Part shown: one piece after another, positions 22,065 to 33,458 of the stretch | Position numbering within the stretch: the first letter of the stretch is position 1 | Layout: every line of letters begins with the position of its first letter | Assembly (NCBI GenBank): GCA_003427395.1 | Contig: BFEA01001021.1 | Location: 85,922-143,672 of the forward strand | DNA length: 57,751 nt | Origin: Chara braunii | Lineage: Eukaryota; Streptophyta; Charophyceae; Charales; Characeae | Reading direction: 5' to 3' | The notes under the pieces: generated by a model | Seen by the model: only the letters and a program-made list of their open reading frames with translations | Database searches by the model: none | Told to the model about the DNA's origin: nothing | Made by a program: the position numbers and the translations under genes

Positions 22065-22420
22065 AAATATGTTGTGTAGAATTGCAATACAAACAACTTT
22101 TGGCTGAGGGTCACATCTGAATTCCTCGCTGAATCAGAGATTAAAAAAAAAAATAACAAAATCATACTAAAAGACCCTCCTTTAATCCCTCTTAGCCCCT
22201 TTAAAACCAATTTATACCCCTCTTTCCCCCCTTGACAGCCAACTCTAAAAAAATGAAGCGAGCCCGGATTTGGGGTCCTTTGGGAAAGCGCAGAAAGGCA
22301 AATTTTTATTATTAATATTATTTTTTTTTTTGCACAGCCGAGTACCCCAGGGGTCAACCCCCCTGGCCGTCACGCCCTGGTGCCCGGCCCAGCCGGGCAT
22401 GAAAAACTTCCTAGTATATA
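22065..22420 (+). repeat. Dispersed repeat family D, copy 1
   Basis: It is collinear with 31496-31860: GAATTGCAATACAAACAACTTTTGGC, GGGTCACATC-GAATTCCTC, TTTATACCCC, GCCC-GATTTGGG and a C/G-rich end with CACCCCGGGCAT / GTCACGCCC-like blocks. There is no long ORF. The 3' end runs into TA microsatellites. Confidence 0.75.
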
Positions 22421-22466
22421 TATATATATATATATCGTCAAATATATATATATATATATATATATA
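22413..22466. repeat. TA microsatellites
   Basis: Two (TA)n tracts separated by CGTCAAA. A further (TA)n tract lies at 23261-23281. Each tract is adjacent to a CCGAACG / TACGTACG-rich segment (22470-22560 and 23155-23255). Confidence 0.9.
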
Positions 22467-22576
22467 GGGTAACCGGCGTTCGGGACGGGCCGAACACCCG
22501 AAACCGAATGCCCGAACGTATGGGACCCCTTGGGGATGCGTTCGGCCGTTCGGGCCGAACGCGGACCCAAAAAAAA

Positions 22577-22581
22577 NNNNN
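22577..22581. other. Assembly gap (N) inside an A-run
   Basis: Five N within a run of about 55 A. The true length of this homopolymer is unknown. Confidence 0.95.
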
Positions 22582-22627
<46 letters not shown>

Positions 22628-22797
22628 AAGTCATCAAAAAAATCTGAAACAAAGATATGGTATGGAGAAAAATAAATTAAACACGATTTGCCTGAGCATT
22701 ACATCCGAATTCCTTACCACATTTGAAATAAAAATAAAATACGGAAAACAAATACTAATAATAAAAATAAATAAAAATAAAAAGAGAATTAAATTTA

Positions 22798-23150
22798 GTG
22801 AGTGCGCGAGCATGTTTTCGACACCGCCATCTTTGGCGATTTTTCAATTTTTTTTGGCAGAGCTCAATGCCCTGAAAATTAACAGATGTGTACTTCACAT
22901 AATACAAAACCCACAAAAAAAGTTTCAAAAAATAATAAAATTGTTTAGACCCCGAACTAAAGTGAAAACAAAAAGTAAAAAGTGAAAAAATACGTGGGCG
23001 AGCACGTTTTGACACCGCCATCTTTGGCGATTTTTAGTTCTTATTTGGATTAGCCAAATGACTTGAACATTTACAGGAATGTACCTCACATCATAGAGAA
23101 CTCACAAAACAAAATTCAGAAAACAATAATGATTTTTAGGCCCCGAAATA
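22798..23150. repeat. Tandem repeat, two ~185-bp units
   Basis: Both units contain GCGAGCA(T/C)GTTTT, GACACCGCCATCTTTGGCGATTTTT, a CTCACAT(A/C)ATA block and end with TTTAG(A/G)CCCCGAA. The inner CCGCCA-TCTT-TGGCG is itself a small hairpin. Confidence 0.75.
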
Positions 23151-23281
23151 TTTTTTGGCGGGGGCCGAACGCCATTGGGTTTGGACCCCGTACGGGACCC
23201 CGAACGCCCGTACGTACGGAGCTTTGCCCGGGGACCTCCGTACGTATGGGTTGGTGATCCTGTATATATATATATATATAT

Positions 23282-24310
23282 TGATTTATTTATTTACTTA
23301 TTTTTTTTGGCCTGGCCGGGCAACCGGTCTCGGGCCACTCTGCTAGTCTAGGTACTAAATGATTTGTTTTTCTCTCCTGCGATGCATGCAATGAATGTCC
23401 TTAGTCATTTCGATTGGGATATGCACAATGACCTCTAACTTTCATATGGGGTGATAAGCGATTTTTCCACCAATCCCTGCACCAACTTGGCATCAAGAAC
23501 CAGCAGTAGACTAACTTCTTGTGAGGTCTTCATTGATGATTATTTGGAAATCTTGCTCAAGCAAGATTCTAGATATGGTAGTTTGTTTTCGACTTAAGCT
23601 TCGCAACGCTCAACGCCTAAGATAAACCTTTAGTAATCATGGTGCGCCAAATAAAAAAACTACGAAAGTGGTAGGTTGGAAGTTCACACGTATTTCTACA
23701 CTTTGCACAAGTTGCACCTAAAACGGTACATAAGGTAGGTATTTACGTAAGTATTGTGCGGCCCGCGACCGACTCCATATAGCCAGACAACGGGCGCGCG
23801 AAATGAGATTAGAGAGTTTGTGGATACGCGAGTTTAAGGTGCAGGTGATTTTATTGCGTTACGATGGTTAGTATCTGTGATTAATAGGTTTTAAATTTTA
23901 ATTTTGATTAAAAATTAGGATTAAAGCTCAACTTTAGTTTGGCCATTTGTAGGAGCGGGCCGTAGGTAGAACTTGAGGTTTGTGCGGCAAAGGTGCCGGT
24001 TTTGGCAATTGGGAGTCTGACCGGTAGGCCAAAGTGTAGTAGCCTTGGGGTGTTTGCGTACAATCATGCAGCAGGCAGGACCCATTTATATGGGAAGGGA
24101 ACTGAGGGGTTGAGGGCCCGACGGGGCTATCCCCCTCGGTTTTGCTGCCGACCACGACAGCAGGGCCTAATTAAGTGGGATTGAAGAAATGTCGGCAGTA
24201 CCCTCGTTTCCCTGAACCCCTTTTCCCCTCACTTTTTTATTTTTTTAAATTTAATTCCTTTTTATTTTTCAGAACCGGTTCTTGTGCTGGTACCGAGACC
24301 GACCTTGACA
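23282..24310. other. Spacer without recognised gene
   Basis: No convincing coding frame, repeat or RNA was seen. Confidence 0.35.
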
Positions 24311-24311
24311 C

Positions 24312-24385
24312 CAACGGGCCTAGCTCGGTTGGTATACCCCTCAACTATTGAAATGCGGACCTAAGCTCGAATTCTACTAGTGACG
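24312..24385 (+). mobile_element. Short tRNA-like SINE (family 2), copy 1
   Basis: GGGCCTAGCTCGGTTGGTATACC (A box) is followed by CAACTATTGAAATGCGGAC and AAGCTCGAATTC (B box). The same head recurs at 50125-50180 and, inverted, at 55816-55735. The spacing of A and B boxes fits an internal RNA polymerase III promoter. Confidence 0.65.
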
Positions 24386-27220
24386 AATAAGTAAAATATT
24401 GTAATTTTGAATTACTTGGGGCTGGTCGATTCCATGATGACGTCGCTGGGCCACAACTCGAAACCAATCCTTCAGAACATCCGCTAAAATTTGGAACGAC
24501 GATGGGAAGATTAGTATAGTCTCTCCGTGTCCAAGATGCTGGCAAAATTTCTCTATTCTGGCCATCGTGAAACACGGGCCGGTCAGTCCGAAGATGATAT
24601 CTTAAGGCCACGGTCTGCGGCTCGATCCTTCGGGACATCTGTTAAAAATTGGTGCGATACAGAGGAGATTAGCATAATACCTGCACCTAGTTTCGAGTAT
24701 CCACCAGCCTTGATCTGCCGCAAAGAAGTTTGGGTTTGAACATGTTTGTTGGAAACCGAAGTCCGATGAACTGTATCGAGCGGGGCGAGGCCGGGAGAGG
24801 CATCGTTGGAAGACCGCAAGGATAATTGATGCGCAAATCGTTCGTCGGGTTTCAGGTATAGCGGCGAAAGAGTAATCGAACCGTTTAGCAGTTGGTTCCC
24901 TCCATAATTTCCTCATGATAAACAGGCGGCGTCCGTCGGAAATGGGGAAGCTCCGTTGGCATCAACCCAAACGAAGGTGGTAATGAAGGCAACAACAAGG
25001 AAGAAGGAAAAGAGGCGGAAGAATCCCTGTTCTAAGGCTACTCGACGAAACTCGATGGGGTCAAATTCGCATCTAAAGGATTGAAGTCGAGCGAGCTTGA
25101 TTGGGCGAGTGGATTGGTGAAAGGAAAGTCAGATAGGGAGGCATCGAGGGAAGCGGGTACGTGAAGATCTCGTAGGAACGAAGATGATAGAAGCAGAAAA
25201 TGAAGCTCACACTCGACCCCCAATGAGATCGACCGAAACAAAGCGGTAGGTAGGGTTTTTCAGATATTGTGACCACAGTGGTAGTGTTGGACTTAGCAAA
25301 AACATGTTAGTTTTAGTGGTAGGAGGATCCGGGGTTGCGTGCCTATTGTGGGTGGTACGTGATACGTGGTGGCGCATCTTCCCACGTTTTAGCAGGAAAT
25401 GTTTTTCATTTTTTTTGCTCGTTCAGTAAGTGAAGGGAGGATTGGGCTGCCAACAGGAGAAAGGGAAGTGGGTGCTCACCTCAGTAACAGGCATTTGCCC
25501 ATTTTGTAGGGAAAAACTCACCTACACTATCGGAGATTGCTTACTCGCTTAGTCGGGTGGTCGCATCTGACTGCGAATCGAAAAGGTTGGTGATTCCTTC
25601 GTGTGCGCTATCTTGCGGGAGTGCGGTGATCTTGCGATCCCACATCCCATTATGCGTCGGAGCGCTATTTGGCGTGGTGAGCCTATATGCGCTTCCACGA
25701 TCGCCGCTTACGACCACTTGCTGCACCAACATATCAGGGTGATTCAGCGAGTAGTCATTTGCTTATCTCCGAGGATATGACACGTACATCTAGGGGTGAA
25801 TAAGGTGCGTTGTGAACTGGGAATGACTTATTAAATCAAAGGTCATTTATTTGATGGTCTCCATACCATTCGCTTCACCATGGTAATTCTGGACCCAATA
25901 CGTGTAGTATAACTCGACCTTTTGAAGGAACACACTTGTTGGAAGATGCCGATCCGGACCATCCGTGGTTACGACGAATCAAGGTGACTTGCTGAGTCGC
26001 ATGACCATTCCTGATCGCTGGGGTGATTGATTTGGTTAACTTCGCTAACGAACGAGAACTCAGCCTGCTAAATAGGTGCGCAGGGACCTTTGCTCTTTCT
26101 TGATTCTACGGGTGATGGAGCGTTGTCGTTCTTAGTTAGTGGGGTATTTTGTCTGGCACAGGCATGGTGCTATCCTGCCGAACAAAGGTGTTGTCTCTGC
26201 TCGGATCTGGTAGTTGTTGTGAACTCCTGCCACGACTATGAGTCTGAGACCGTTGCGGTTACTGATGTACAGGCTTAGAATGCTATTGCATGATCGACAT
26301 TTGTGCATACCTCCATCATTATCGTTGCGCCTACGGGTTGATCCGTCAAGTCTGGCTTAGGAGAGAGTGGGTGTGTGATCCGAGTTGAAGCAGTAAGCTT
26401 TGTGCATTACAGACGCACGCCCTTCTTGTGCACGTAGTTTGTAGTTGAATTTTACTATGTTTTTACCAACATTTTGAACAGAGCACTATGTTTTTACCAA
26501 CATTTTGAATAAAGGACAAGGGTGCTCTATTCGAGCGCAACTCTTCTAGGCTGCGCTGCTGCGTTTTGGTGAGTAGTTGGTGCACGATGTCTTAGAGGAG
26601 TGGTCAAGTTTTTTAGAGGGGTCGCTGCAACAATTTGGAGGACCTTTATAACACCGATGCGCTATTTTGTGGTAGTGAACCGGCTACCTTCACTGTGATT
26701 TGACCACGGTTGTGGGGCCCTCAGACGCGTTAAGGTACCGAGTACCTTTTATGTGAGTTGAGTTGACCCTCTCCTGGATCTCGAGAGTCTGACTTTCCTC
26801 TTACTATTGTTCTTATTCTAAGTTTAATATGTGGCGACGAGAGGAAGGCGGCAGGTGGGATTGCAACCCACAAGACCGCAACAAAACGTTGTGAGACGTT
26901 CACCCACCGATTGCGGGAGCTCTGCCAGAGTTCAGAAGTTATCGATGCATGGAACAGTCAGATATACCATCGTCCTGCCTTATGTGAACCCGCTACACAC
27001 CTATTTATTTCACCTCTCTAGTCTGACTGAAATGTATACATGAAAGTTGATGAAACTTTATGTTTTACTGATTTTTTCTATAATTTGATAAGATAAAGTA
27101 AATGAAAAGGTTCATGTAAATCTTGCTTTGCATTGTTGATTGAAATTCAGACCGAAAGGGGATGAATTGAGGGAAGGTGGGAGGAAGGTAATTTTGCTTG
27201 CGCTGATTAGGTTCTCATTG
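24386..27220. other. Unassigned region with a 30-bp duplication
   Basis: No gene was recognised. ACTATGTTTTTACCAACATTTTGAA occurs twice in tandem at about 26455-26510. Other short frames lack domains. Confidence 0.4.
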
Positions 27221-27224
27221 GGTT

Positions 27225-28075
27225 AGACAATGTGGTTTCGGTTTGGTTTAACTGCTTTGTTTATTTTGTTTACTCCGCAACTAGACAATGTGGCTTCGGC
27301 CATCTCTAGTTGTTGTACTATTTGTTGTTTACCTTCTTCGCAACCAGATAATGTGGTTTCGGTCAGACCTGACCGTTGTAGTGTTTAGTTTTCTTGACAA
27401 TCAGACAATGTGGCTTCGGTCAGACCCGATTGTTATACCTTTTATCTGTGCAGCTAGACAATGTGACTTCAATTTGACCTAACTGACTATGTTATGTTGT
27501 TTTATTCTGTACCCCAACTAGACAATGTGGCTTTGGTCGGGTCTGGTTGTTGTTCTTATGGTAATCTGGCCGTTAAAAGGGTTTAAGAGTTGGGTAATAT
27601 GACTTTGGTTAGACTCAACCACTTGTTTCTTCTAAAGCAGGACTAGACTGATGAGTAAGCAACACAGCTTCAGTTTGACTTAGTCTGAAGTCGCGCATAT
27701 AACAAGAAACCTAAGAATATGATTATATATAAATATGTATTATACTTTTATTAAGATAGTCACATAATGTGGTTTCGGTTTGCTCTAACTAAAGCTTAAC
27801 TTATCACAAAAAAGAAAAAATAATATATAATTAAGAATATAATGAATGTAACCCAAGCCGGACAAAGCAATGTGGCTTCGGTTTGGCTCAGTCTTAGTGT
27901 TAAAAATATTGAAGGATCATAAAAATCATTATAACTTTCATATTAAACACTTGACAAAAATAAACAATGTAACATCAGTTTTATTTAGTTAACTGGCTAA
28001 AGAAGAGAAAATTAGTTGTGCCCTCTGTTTTGTGTATACAAAAACAAAGTTTAAGCAATGTGATTTTGATTTTGT
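27225..28075 (+). repeat. Decaying tandem array of AATGTGGCTTCGGT units
   Basis: At least eleven units start (A)GACAATGTGG(C/T)TTCGGT at about 27225, 27283, 27346, 27403, 27455, 27520, 27591, 27655, 27758, 27858, 27960 and 28050. Spacing is 52-71 bp in the left half and 90-103 bp in the right half, where the units are more diverged. Many units continue into a CAGAC-pyrimidine-GA block; in the third unit this forms a perfect hairpin CGGTCAG-AC-CTGACCG (27360-27375). Confidence 0.85.
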
Positions 28076-28338
28076 TAGGGTATTGTGGTTTATCTAACTT
28101 TGTTAATAAACTATTTATATGAAAAACGACTTAGGATTTTTTTGGTAAGAGTGTTTTACCCATTGTGGTATGGATTTGCATGTGGTTAAATTTCGTCTTA
28201 ATGTTTTGAGTATTAACTTTGATAGGTTGTTGCTTTAGGTGCTCGCCACGTGTTGGGGCTAGAGAAGTTAGTTCAATTTATGCATTTCTGAGTTGAGTCG
28301 ATTTCTCATACTTGACATTGTATAAATTAAAAAAAAAA

Positions 28339-28905
28339 ACACTTTCGCTAAGAAAAGTGTTGGCCAAATTTATGCAAATCCAAAGGGTTAGTCAAAAATT
28401 TTCCTTACAAAGTTCAAACTTTTGTCTATGTTTCATATCTAACTTAGTAAACATATGGAAAATCTATTTTTCTAGAGAAGGTGCTGCTCAATTTTTTTGT
28501 AAATCAAAGAGTTGGAGAAAATTGGACCTTGTGGAGCCAAAGTTATTTTCAAAATTTGTATTTAGCTTTGGACAATTTTTGGAAAAACACCTATCTAGAA
28601 GGAGTGTTGCCGAAATTTCTAAAGCTCTAAAAAATTAGTTAAATTTTATCTTTACAGAATTCAAGTTTTATCTTAAGTTCATATCTCGCTTGGTATGAAT
28701 CTAGGAAGCCTAGTTCTCTAAAGGAGATGCTGTTCAATTTTTTACTAAATCGGGAAGTAAGACCAAATTTGACTCTGAAAAATAAAAAATCGCTTCCGTA
28801 TTTCATATTCATTCTTATATAAATTATGTAAAGATGCTTTTCTACGGAAGCATTACAGAATTTTCCTGAAATCTAGAGGAGTTATAACTTTGAAAGTTTG
28901 GTGGT
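28339..28905 (+). repeat. AT-rich tandem array, ~125-bp units (about 4.5)
   Basis: Unit starts at about 28339, 28464, 28590, 28710 and 28837 give periods of 120-127 bp. Each unit has TTTCTAGAGAAGGTGCTGCTCAA-type, AAATCAAAGAGTTAG, ACCTTACAAAGTTCAAA and TTTCATATCTAACTTAGTA blocks in order. Divergence between units is high, so it is an old satellite-like array. The 108-codon frame over it is incidental. Confidence 0.8.
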
Positions 28906-29359
28906 ATATCCTTGCTTATGGGATATAATGTTGAAATTCCTAACATTATGTTAGAAACATTTAGGCAGATGTGAGAGGTGAGGTAGGAAAGTAGAAGTAT
29001 TTCATACTCACTCAAGCATAGCTTAGGCACTAACATGTGTTGTGTTGCATATAATTTCATTCAAATTATCTCGTGGCTTGATTAACTTTAAATTGATCAT
29101 ACGAGAATTTATTTTTGTTATATTTGATAACAGGCCCGTAACCGTCTCAACTCGAATTTATTATCGCTACTTAACCTAAGGTTTCTTTGGGTTTTTATTA
29201 AATGGTCATTTAAAAAAAAAACGAGTGTTTTGTTTTGGAAGGTTGGACAAGGGTTGGGGTTTGTGTGAATAAGGCAAGGGACGTGAGTGCAGAGAGTGGT
29301 TGAAGTTCCCCTCGTGTAGTGCGTGGTATGTCAATGTTGAATCTTTGTTGTTATTGCAG

Positions 29360-29430
29360 GTAGCAAAGTGGTGCCTGCTGGGGGCTCCATTCTATTGGTG
29401 GGGAGCTACACCTGCCAGAAAGCGGGTCCA
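29360..29430 (+). repeat. Copy of a dispersed block also present near 57025
   Basis: GGGGCTCCATTCTATTGGTGG, GAGCTACACCTGCCAGAAAGC and GGGTCCACCGT match TGGCTCCGTTCCATTGGGG, CAGCTGCACCTGCTGGAAAAC and GGGTCCAGCGT at 57025-57080. It is flanked here by direct copies of AGCAAAGTGG(T/C)GCCTGCT-like sequence and by a duplicated CGTCCAATTTAGCCCT block. Confidence 0.6.
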
Positions 29431-29599
29431 CCGTGCCACTTTGCTTTCTTAGCATGAACATAGCAAAAGTGGCGCCTGCTTCGAATGCCGAATGTATCCG
29501 ACCTTGATTATGACCATATATATTCGTCCAATTTAGCCCTAAGGCATCCTTGATTATGACCATGTATATTCGTCCAATTTAGCCCTTGAACATGACATG

Positions 29600-29755
29600 C
29601 GTCAAGCAAAGTTGGATTAAGTGTCTGAATTTAGAAGAGTTTTAAATAGATATGCAGAAAAGCAGATCAGTCGTCATTACCCGCATACCTCCCCAACCAC
29701 GTCCATGCAGGTGTTACATCCATTGTCATCCAATGATCTTTGTTGGTGACAACTC
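29600..29755. mobile_element. Diverged copy of the 162-bp palindromic MITE
   Basis: CAAGCAAAGTTGGATTAAGTGTCTGAATTT followed by TTTTAAATAGATATGCAGAAAAGCAGAT is collinear with 7475-7545. The right arm is weakly kept (CATCCAATGATCTTTGTTGGTGAC). Confidence 0.5.
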
Positions 29756-30254
29756 ACCCCTGGGGTACCAGATTCTACCTTACTACCGTCTGTCCTTTCA
29801 GGTTTATCCTTCGTCGTGTATTCGTGAATTGCCAACGTGGCATGACCTGTGTCTATTAAGCAATAGGATTCAAAAACGTACGTGCTTGATTTTGATTTTT
29901 CTTTTAACTATGCTATATTTTTCTCTCGAATTCGCCTTTTGCTACCTACAGAGGTCCACTGCTCATATCAGCCCCGCTAGTCTGAGGAGCCCAACTTCAC
30001 CACCCCCCAAAACAATTGGTGCACTGTATAGCCTTAGGAGTAGTGCTACATGGGTGGTAAGGGCTTTGATTATTCTTCAACACATGACAGATATCATTTC
30101 TCCTTTTCTTTCTTTCGAAACAAACATACAATAGGCTTTCGATTTTAAATGACCATACCTCGCTCAACTATCAAGTCTGAGTCCCATTACCGAGCCTTGC
30201 CGAGCCTAGAATTACCGGTAGCGAGTTTTCTTTCATTTTTCAAAAACCAAGAAA

Positions 30255-30455
30255 AAAAAAAAAAAAAACAAGGAAAAAAAAAAAAAAAGAAAAACGAATG
30301 GACTTTTGAAAAGAAAAAAAGAAAAATGATGAAAAAAAAACGAATGAGCGGAAAAAGAGAGAGAGAGATAAGCTTCCTAACAAGTTGGACAGCATCCCGA
30401 CAAGTTTGTTGCGCCATAGTGCGACCACTGATGGTCTCTCTCTCTCTCTCTCTCT
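30255..30455. repeat. A-runs and TC microsatellite
   Basis: Several A-runs (30251-30295) and a (TC)n tract at about 30434-30455. No gene. Confidence 0.7.
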
Positions 30456-30880
30456 GACGCAGTAGTGCCTCCCGAGAGTGGCGCACATCCACGAGATCGC
30501 CGGAAGATCCATGTCCCCGTTTTGCACATCCTGAGAGTGGTGCACGCAACAACTAGGCTCCAGATGTGCAAAATGAGAATGAATCTACCCTAACAACGTG
30601 GGAATATTCGTTCTTCCCGTGACAACAGGCAACAAGCAGGAAGATTCATTTTTTTGTGAATTGTAATAGGCCGACGCCTATACTGTGGACCCATCTCCTG
30701 AGGCTCGACACTCGAGAGTACCGGTCATTACAGGTTCGCGGTTGCTCACTTCACGATTGGGCCTGAACAACTAGTAGGTACAGGTGGTTTAAACCACCAC
30801 TACCACGGCCGTCATAAATTAGGGGGGACCAGTATCACAGGTCCACGAGGGCTACATGTAGCACAACGGGGGGAACTTAT

Positions 30881-31290
30881 GGAGTGGCAAAATTGAAAAA
30901 TGCGTTGAATTGCCCCTGCGATTTATTTCGCTGTTAAAATGATTTTTTCTTTTTTTTTAATGAATATTTTTCCTATAAAGATCGCGACAAAATCTACGGA
31001 CACTCGAGTTTCCAAAGTTCTCGAGTCATCCTTCTGAGCGCAAAAAAATGCAAAAGTTGGGGTACTTCTCCCTTTGGCCCACACGTGGTAGAGTGGCAAA
31101 AATGGAAAATGAGATGAAACGGTGCGGCATTTATTTCACAGTCTAATTTTTCTTTTCGTTTTTTTGATATTTTTCCTGGAAAGATCACAACCTAGTCTAC
31201 AGGATATCAAAGTTTCAGATGTTTTCATCAATTATTCTGAGCGCAAAAAATCCCCAAAGTTCGCGGTTGAAAATTTTTGAAATGGACCCA
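30881..31290. repeat. Tandem repeat, two ~209-bp units
   Basis: Unit 1 starts GAGTGGCAAAATTGAAAAATG at 30882 and unit 2 GAGTGGCAAAAATGGAAAATG at 31091. Both contain a TATTTTTCCT block followed by AAAGATC and end TTCTGAGCGCAAAAAA. Confidence 0.75.
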
Positions 31291-31495
31291 CCTGTGCCTG
31301 CCAGTCGCCGCCCCCCCTAAGGACCGTAAGGCCAGGAAAGACGAATTTAGTCCTGCGGGGGTAGTGATGGTTTAACAGGGAGGGGTTGGACTGCTGTTGA
31401 AAGCTGTTTAATTCCTTCCTACCCCCGTACATGGCCCCGCTCCCCTGCATGATTAAAATGGAAAAAGATATCCAAAAAAAATCTGGGAAGAAAAA

Positions 31496-31860
31496 AAGGT
31501 TGTGCAGAATTGCAATACAAACAACTTTTGGCAGAGGGTCACATCAGAATTCCTCATGGAACTGAAGATAAAAAAGAAGATAACCGAATCACACCAAGGC
31601 ACCCCCTTTTAGACCCCTTGAGCCCCTTCAATAATGATTTATACCCCCCTTGGCCCCCCTTTAAAGCCAATACTCAAAAAAAGAAAAGAGCCCAGATTTG
31701 GGCTCCTCTCCGAGAGCACAGAAAAACCCCACCGCCAATTTATTTTATTTTATTTTTCTTCTTTTCTTTTTACCCTTGCCCGGGTATCCCAGGCCTGAGA
31801 CCACCCCGGGCATCATGCCCGGGTGACGGGCCGGTCCAGATGGTCATGAGAATCTTCCTT
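31496..31860 (+). repeat. Dispersed repeat family D, copy 2
   Basis: It is collinear with 22065-22420 in the same orientation, ending at an A-run (31861-31876). Roughly 75-80 percent of positions agree in the aligned blocks by eye. Confidence 0.75.
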
Positions 31861-31875
31861 AAAAAAAAAAAAAAA

Positions 31876-32016
31876 ACATTTCATCTTCTTTTTTCGGTTG
31901 TTTTCTTTCAGTTCGTGTTTTGATTTAAAAAAAAATATTTAGCAAACATTTCATCTTCTCTTTTCGGTTGTTTTCTTTCAGTTCGTGTTTTGATTAAAAA
32001 AAATACATTTAGCATC
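31876..32016 (+). repeat. 70-bp tandem duplication
   Basis: ACATTTCATCTTCT, TTTTCGGTTGTTTTC and TTTCAGTTCGTGTTTTGATT occur twice in order with a 70-bp period, differing at only a few bases, so the duplication is recent. Confidence 0.9.
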
Positions 32017-32465
32017 GAGAAAAGTTAAATAAAAATTACGGCGTTCCTGATTTTTTCTATTTTATTTTTTTGCTCATTCTTTGTCAATGAAAACATGTCT
32101 GTCCGTCGCGTTGATATGCTTCGAACTGTCTGTTCAACTCCAGTTCAACGCGGACTCTACGCTCAATCAAATTATTTAACGCGGACCACGCGTTGAATCC
32201 ACATCCAAACACTCAGAAAGCGGATACTCCAGTCTAGCCAAGGATTAACAGAGCGAAACTTATGGTTTCTTCCCTGGTTCAGGACCTCAAACGGAGAACG
32301 CCATAATTCTTTCTTTTCTAGAAAATCAAACAAGAGAGAGTTGTGCAGTGTGAGCCATGATATCTCCTGAATGGGAGTACAGTATGACGGGGCCTGTTTG
32401 GCTCTCCAACTGGGCCATGCTCGTTTTCCAATTCCGTCTCAGGAAAGGTCAGAGGATGACGAGCA

Positions 32466-32600
32466 GCCTTCAAGACGCGCATTCGGCCCTCGCGTTCGTC
32501 TGCTCGCCAGAGTTATTTTAGAAGGATTCACTATGTTCGCTATGCGGACGACTTCCTGATTGGAGTCATCGTACCTAGAGCACTAGCCGATACATGCATA
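32466..32600 (+). pseudogene. Group II intron reverse transcriptase/maturase fragment (organelle-like)
   Basis: The frame with codons starting at positions divisible by three gives RRIHYVRYADDFLIGV (about 32520-32568). This is the RT domain 5 signature of mitochondrial-type group II intron maturases, where YADD is the catalytic metal-binding motif, as opposed to YMDD/FADD of retrotransposons. No full domain is present upstream or downstream. The 600 bp that follow are GC-rich, with a 60-codon frame starting MRPHPPHRFSPNTP that I do not recognise. It is most simply an organelle DNA fragment in the nucleus. Confidence 0.65.
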
Positions 32601-33131
32601 GATAGGAAGGAGGGGGGGACACCGTCACCCTGGCCTTTGCGCCCGCACCCCCCGCATCGTTTCTCTCCTAACACCCCAAGCGACCTGGGAGACGGGCTCT
32701 CCCAGACCTCGTGCGACGCATCAGCACCGGGGCTGGCACGGCCGGAGGGAGCGGCACATCAATGGAGGTTATCGCCAACGTGGGGCGTGCCTGCCCCTAC
32801 TCTTGAAGGGGTCGTGTAGGGTTGTGTTCATAACGGTTGTTTCAGCGTAGGGTGTACAGTGATCGCGGATGAGCTGGACCAGTTGCAGTCCGTGGAGTAC
32901 AAATTCTGTTCTCGCACTGTTTCTTCAACTTTTTTGCCAGTCACAGGAAAGGGTAGATGGGAAATAGGTGAACTGCAGGGGTGGAAGCAAAACACACGAA
33001 CCAAGGGTGGAGCTTGTCCAGCCAAAGCTGGCGTCAAGACAGTTATTCTTCGCTTAAACCCAAGGGTAAATCTTGTGCAACTAGAATTACTCATTCTTTC
33101 TATTTTTTAATAGTAGTAATTCTTCCCCGTT

Positions 33132-33176
33132 AGCGGGTAACGGGAATCGAACCCGTATCATTAGCTTGGAAGGCTA
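33132..33176 (-). pseudogene. trnG-UCC: 3' part of tRNA-Gly(UCC), organelle type
   Basis: The minus strand contains an anticodon arm TAGC-CTTCCAA-GCTA with UCC anticodon, then ATGAT, a T arm ACGGG-TTCGATT-CCCGT and the 3' acceptor strand TACCCGC plus T. This matches the 3' exon of chloroplast trnG-UCC (or the 3' half of the mitochondrial gene) closely. The D arm and 5' acceptor strand do not precede it, so it is either an exon 2 without its exon 1 or a broken copy. It lies 0.55 kb from the group II intron fragment. Confidence 0.78.
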
Positions 33177-33458
33177 CTTAGTAGGGATATTTCCCCAACT
33201 CATGTAGGCCTGGTAGGGATATCCCACAAATCCGGTAGGCCCAAATGAGGTCTGGTCCGGGAGGCTTAGAAGAGCACCCATTGACTTCCAAAAAAGTGAA
33301 GACAAATACGGGCCAAGGTCCGTACCAAACTAACTTGTGGGTTAGATTCAGGGCTCCTGATCGACTGAAGACTCATCTACAAACGTCTGTGAGCGTGTCC
33401 TCTTTGGGGATGAACCTGCTCTGAACGTGGTATCAATAGCCATATCAGATAGTGGATT

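Noticed and set aside
24315-24375. tRNA gene at the SINE family 2 head
   Set aside because: A and B boxes are present but the cloverleaf does not close and the same sequence recurs with A-tails elsewhere.
27640-27700. CTGATGAG in the AATGTGG tandem array as another hammerhead
   Set aside because: No stem II with a GAAA-like box and no matching stem III; other units of the array do not carry CTGATGA.
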